Positions 44,151-46,174 of a stretch of DNA of 46,174 nucleotides are shown piece by piece. Position 1 is the stretch's first letter, and each line of letters opens with the position of its first letter. The notes beneath the pieces were generated by a model that was not told where the DNA came from, did no database searches, and saw only the letters and a program-made list of their open reading frames with translations. A program made the translations under genes and the position numbers. The DNA lies in contig DFEW01000012.1 of assembly GCA_002369195.1 (NCBI GenBank), forward strand, positions 1-46,174. Reading direction: 5' to 3'. The DNA comes from Christensenella sp. UBA3792. GTDB taxonomy: Bacteria; Bacillota; Clostridia; Christensenellales; CAG-138.

Positions 44151-46012
44151 GTTACGACAACGAGCTTGACTTCGACAAGGAAGCCAAAATGGACGGCAAG
44201 CTGTGGAAACGGCTGTTCGGCTATGCGCTGCGCAATCGCGGACTGTTCGTCCGCATCCTCGTTTCGATGCTGATCGTGTCGATCATCGATGCGCTCTACC
44301 CCGTTCTGACGCGCTTTGCGATCGACCGGTTCGTGCGTCCCGCCGACGCGCCGTCGACCGACGGACTCTGGGTGTTCTTCGGCATCTATACAGCGCTCGT
44401 CGTTCTGCAGGGCTTCTTCACGACGCGGTTCATCGGCTGGTCGGGACGCATGGAAACGGCGATCTCGTACACGATCCGGCAGGAAGCGTACCTGAAGCTG
44501 CAGACGCTGTCCTTCTCCTACTACGACAAGACCTCCGTCGGATACCTCATGGCGCGCATGGTCAGCGACGTCGCGCGGCTTTCCGACATGATCGCGTGGA
44601 GCATTACGGACTTCTGCTGGTCGTTCTTCTACATCACGTTCTGCTTCGCGGCGATGTTCTCGTTCAACTGGAAGCTCGCGCTGATCGTTCTGGCCGTCAT
44701 TCCCCCGCTTGCGATCGTCAGCTTGTATATTCAGCGCAAGATCCTGCGGTATCAGCGCGTCGCCAGAAAGCACAATTCGCGCATCACCGGCGCGTTCAAC
44801 GAGGGCATCATGGGCGCGATGACGACCAAGACGCTCGTGCGGGAGGAGCAAAACGCCGCGGAGTTCGAGACGATCACCTCCGACATGCGCAAGGCGAGCA
44901 TTCGCGCGTCCGTGCTGTCCGCGACCTTCTTCCCCCTCGTCACCACGCTCGGCGCGGTCGGTACGGCGCTTGCGCTGATCTTCGGCGGCGCGGGCGTGCA
45001 GGCGACGCTCGGCGGCGAAGAGACGTTCATCGGCATCATCACGGCGGGCACGCTCGTTTCGTTCATCAACTACGCGTCGAGTCTCTTCGACCCGATCCAG
45101 CAGCTTGCGGGCATCTTTGCCGACATGCAGAGCGCGCAGGCGAGTGCCGAGCGCGTACTGGGACTTTTGGACACCGAATCCGAAGTCAGAGACACGCCCG
45201 AAGCCGAGGCGAAATACGGCACGACGATGGATCCGAAGCGCGAAAACTGGGAACCGATCGACGGCGACGTCGTGTTCGATCATGTGGATTTCTATTATAA
45301 GGAAACCGAACCGCTGCTGAAGGACTTCAATCTGCACATCCGGGCCGGCGAAACCGTCGCGCTCGTCGGCGAGACCGGCGCGGGCAAGAGCACGATCGTA
45401 AACCTGATCTGCCGCTTCTACGAGCCCAAAAACGGGCGGATTCTGATCGACGGCAAAGACTATCGCGAGCGTTCGCAGCTGTGGCTGCAATCGTCTCTCG
45501 GCTACGTTCTGCAGCAGCCGCACCTGTTCTCCGGCACGATCGCGGACAACATTCGCTTCGGACATCCCGATGCGGACGAGCAGAGCGTGCGGCGCGCCGC
45601 GGCGATGGTGCATGCGGACGAGTTCATCGAGCGGCAGCCGAACGGCTACGACACCGAGGTCGGCGAAGGCGGCGTTCGACTTTCGACCGGTCAGAAGCAG
45701 CTGATCTCCTTTGCGCGCGTGATCCTTGCCGACCCACAGATCTTCGTGCTTGACGAGGCGACCAGCTCGATCGACACCGAGACCGAGCAGCTAATCCAAA
45801 GCGCGATCACCGAGGTGTTGAAGGGACGCACGAGCATCGTGGTGGCGCACCGCCTTTCCACGATCCGCAATGCCGACCGCATTCTGGTCATCCGCAACGG
45901 CGCGATCGTCGAGCAGGGCGATCACGAAACGCTGCTGAAACTCGGCGGTTACTATCACGACCTCTACATGCACCAGTATGAGGAGGACGCGATGCAGGAA
46001 GCGCTCAAATAA
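44147..46012 (+). CDS. ABC exporter half-transporter, catalytically complete partner
   Basis: This is the partner of the preceding gene, 621 residues. A charged N-terminal tail leads to six membrane helices (about 35-325) and an ATPase with Walker A GETGAGKST, Walker B IFVLDEATSSID with catalytic Glu537, and H-loop VAHRLSTI. The signature is LSTGQKQ (512-518) instead of LSGGQ, the expected mate of the Asp in the partner: together they form one weak and one active ATP site. The longer linker EVRDTPEAEAKYGTTMDPKRE before the ATPase is an insertion. It is the last gene of the window. Confidence 0.94.
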   Translation: MSYDNELDFDKEAKMDGKLWKRLFGYALRNRGLFVRILVSMLIVSIIDALYPVLTRFAIDRFVRPADAPSTDGLWVFFGIYTALVVLQGFFTTRFIGWSGRMETAISYTIRQEAYLKLQTLSFSYYDKTSVGYLMARMVSDVARLSDMIAWSITDFCWSFFYITFCFAAMFSFNWKLALIVLAVIPPLAIVSLYIQRKILRYQRVARKHNSRITGAFNEGIMGAMTTKTLVREEQNAAEFETITSDMRKASIRASVLSATFFPLVTTLGAVGTALALIFGGAGVQATLGGEETFIGIITAGTLVSFINYASSLFDPIQQLAGIFADMQSAQASAERVLGLLDTESEVRDTPEAEAKYGTTMDPKRENWEPIDGDVVFDHVDFYYKETEPLLKDFNLHIRAGETVALVGETGAGKSTIVNLICRFYEPKNGRILIDGKDYRERSQLWLQSSLGYVLQQPHLFSGTIADNIRFGHPDADEQSVRRAAAMVHADEFIERQPNGYDTEVGEGGVRLSTGQKQLISFARVILADPQIFVLDEATSSIDTETEQLIQSAITEVLKGRTSIVVAHRLSTIRNADRILVIRNGAIVEQGDHETLLKLGGYYHDLYMHQYEEDAMQEALK

Positions 46013-46025
46013 GCCGAATCGTTCT

Positions 46026-46094
46026 GAGATCCTTCGCTGCGCTTGGGATGACGCCGCTTTTCCACGTCATTCCGAAGCATTGCCGAAGAACCTC
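46026..46094. mobile_element. MITE-like palindromic element, copy 3
   Basis: GAGATCCTTCGCTGCGCTTG with GGATGAC forms the left arm, and GTCATTCCGAAGCATTGCCG with AAGAACCTC the right arm. The two arms are inverted and partly self-complementary. It is related to the element at 8846-8932. Confidence 0.6.
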
Positions 46095-46107
46095 AAGCAT
46101 AAGACGC

Positions 46108-46140
46108 AACAGCGGCCGGGAAATCCCGACCGCTGTTTTT
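46108..46140 (+). terminator. Terminator of the ABC exporter operon
   Basis: ACAGCGGCCGGGA-AA-TCCCGACCGCTGT followed by five T residues. The palindromic repeat separates it from the stop codon. Confidence 0.88.
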
Positions 46141-46174
46141 GATGTTCTGTGTTATATGTACTTGACCTGCAGCG

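Overview
The window is high-GC DNA from a Gram-positive bacterium, most likely an uncultured gut-type member of the Clostridia (Bacillota). The evidence is gene order and signals, not a database search. Three arrangements are typical of Firmicutes: yicC-remA-gmk-rpoZ-priA; a SpoVB-like flippase next to a MazG protein with an N-terminal methylase domain, followed by HU; and pyrR-uracil permease behind a PyrR-type attenuator. DUF4364 and DUF370/RemA proteins point the same way. Promoters are sigma-A-like with 16-18 base spacers, often with an extended TGC before the -10. There is no rRNA, CRISPR array, prophage or transposase gene. The class-level placement is an inference.

Layout. 1-6.0 kb, minus strand: YigZ; MscL with a zinc ribbon; and a five-gene operon nfo - DUF362 ferredoxin-like protein - znuA - znuC - znuB. 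6.1-7.3 kb: a U32 peptidase-family protein on the plus strand. 7.3-9.3 kb, minus strand: a divergent Lgt-like membrane protein overlapping a small lipoprotein, then a small palindromic repeat and tRNA-Leu(GAG). 9.3-11.0 kb: a large lipoprotein with four repeated domains that resemble cystatins, split in pairs by a Pro/Thr stalk. 11.1-12.7 kb: a MarR regulator facing a broken membrane-protein gene, tRNA-Val(CAC), and an array of mini-hairpins. 12.7-15.2 kb: a deoxyinosine/uracil glycosylase-type enzyme, then a glycosyltransferase and acyltransferase pair. 15.2-20.4 kb: a galactoside operon (galM, galK, MFS transporter, GH2 glycosidase). 20.4-21.6 kb: an AT-rich orphan lipoprotein gene bounded by inverted repeats. 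21.8-26.7 kb, minus strand: a secreted LRR/FnIII-like protein, HU, MazG and a SpoVB/MurJ-type flippase. 26.8-30.3 kb, minus strand: an M14 peptidase, uracil permease and pyrR. 30.4-46.0 kb, plus strand: DUF4364, pcrA, ligA, an AIR-synthase-like protein, hflK, hflC; then yicC, remA, gmk, rpoZ; then priA and a heterodimeric ABC exporter.

How they fit together. Most of the window is housekeeping: DNA repair and replication (nfo, glycosylase, pcrA, ligA, priA, HU), nucleotide metabolism (gmk, pyrR, uraA, mazG), membrane quality control (hflKC) and cell-envelope work (flippase, M14 peptidase, Lgt-like protein, glycolipid-type enzymes). Accessory material is concentrated in 8.8-12.7 kb and 20.4-21.6 kb. 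These stretches hold the repeat elements, a tRNA 3'-end duplication, a decayed gene, and the two most unusual proteins: the cystatin-like lipoprotein and the repeat-bounded AT-rich lipoprotein.
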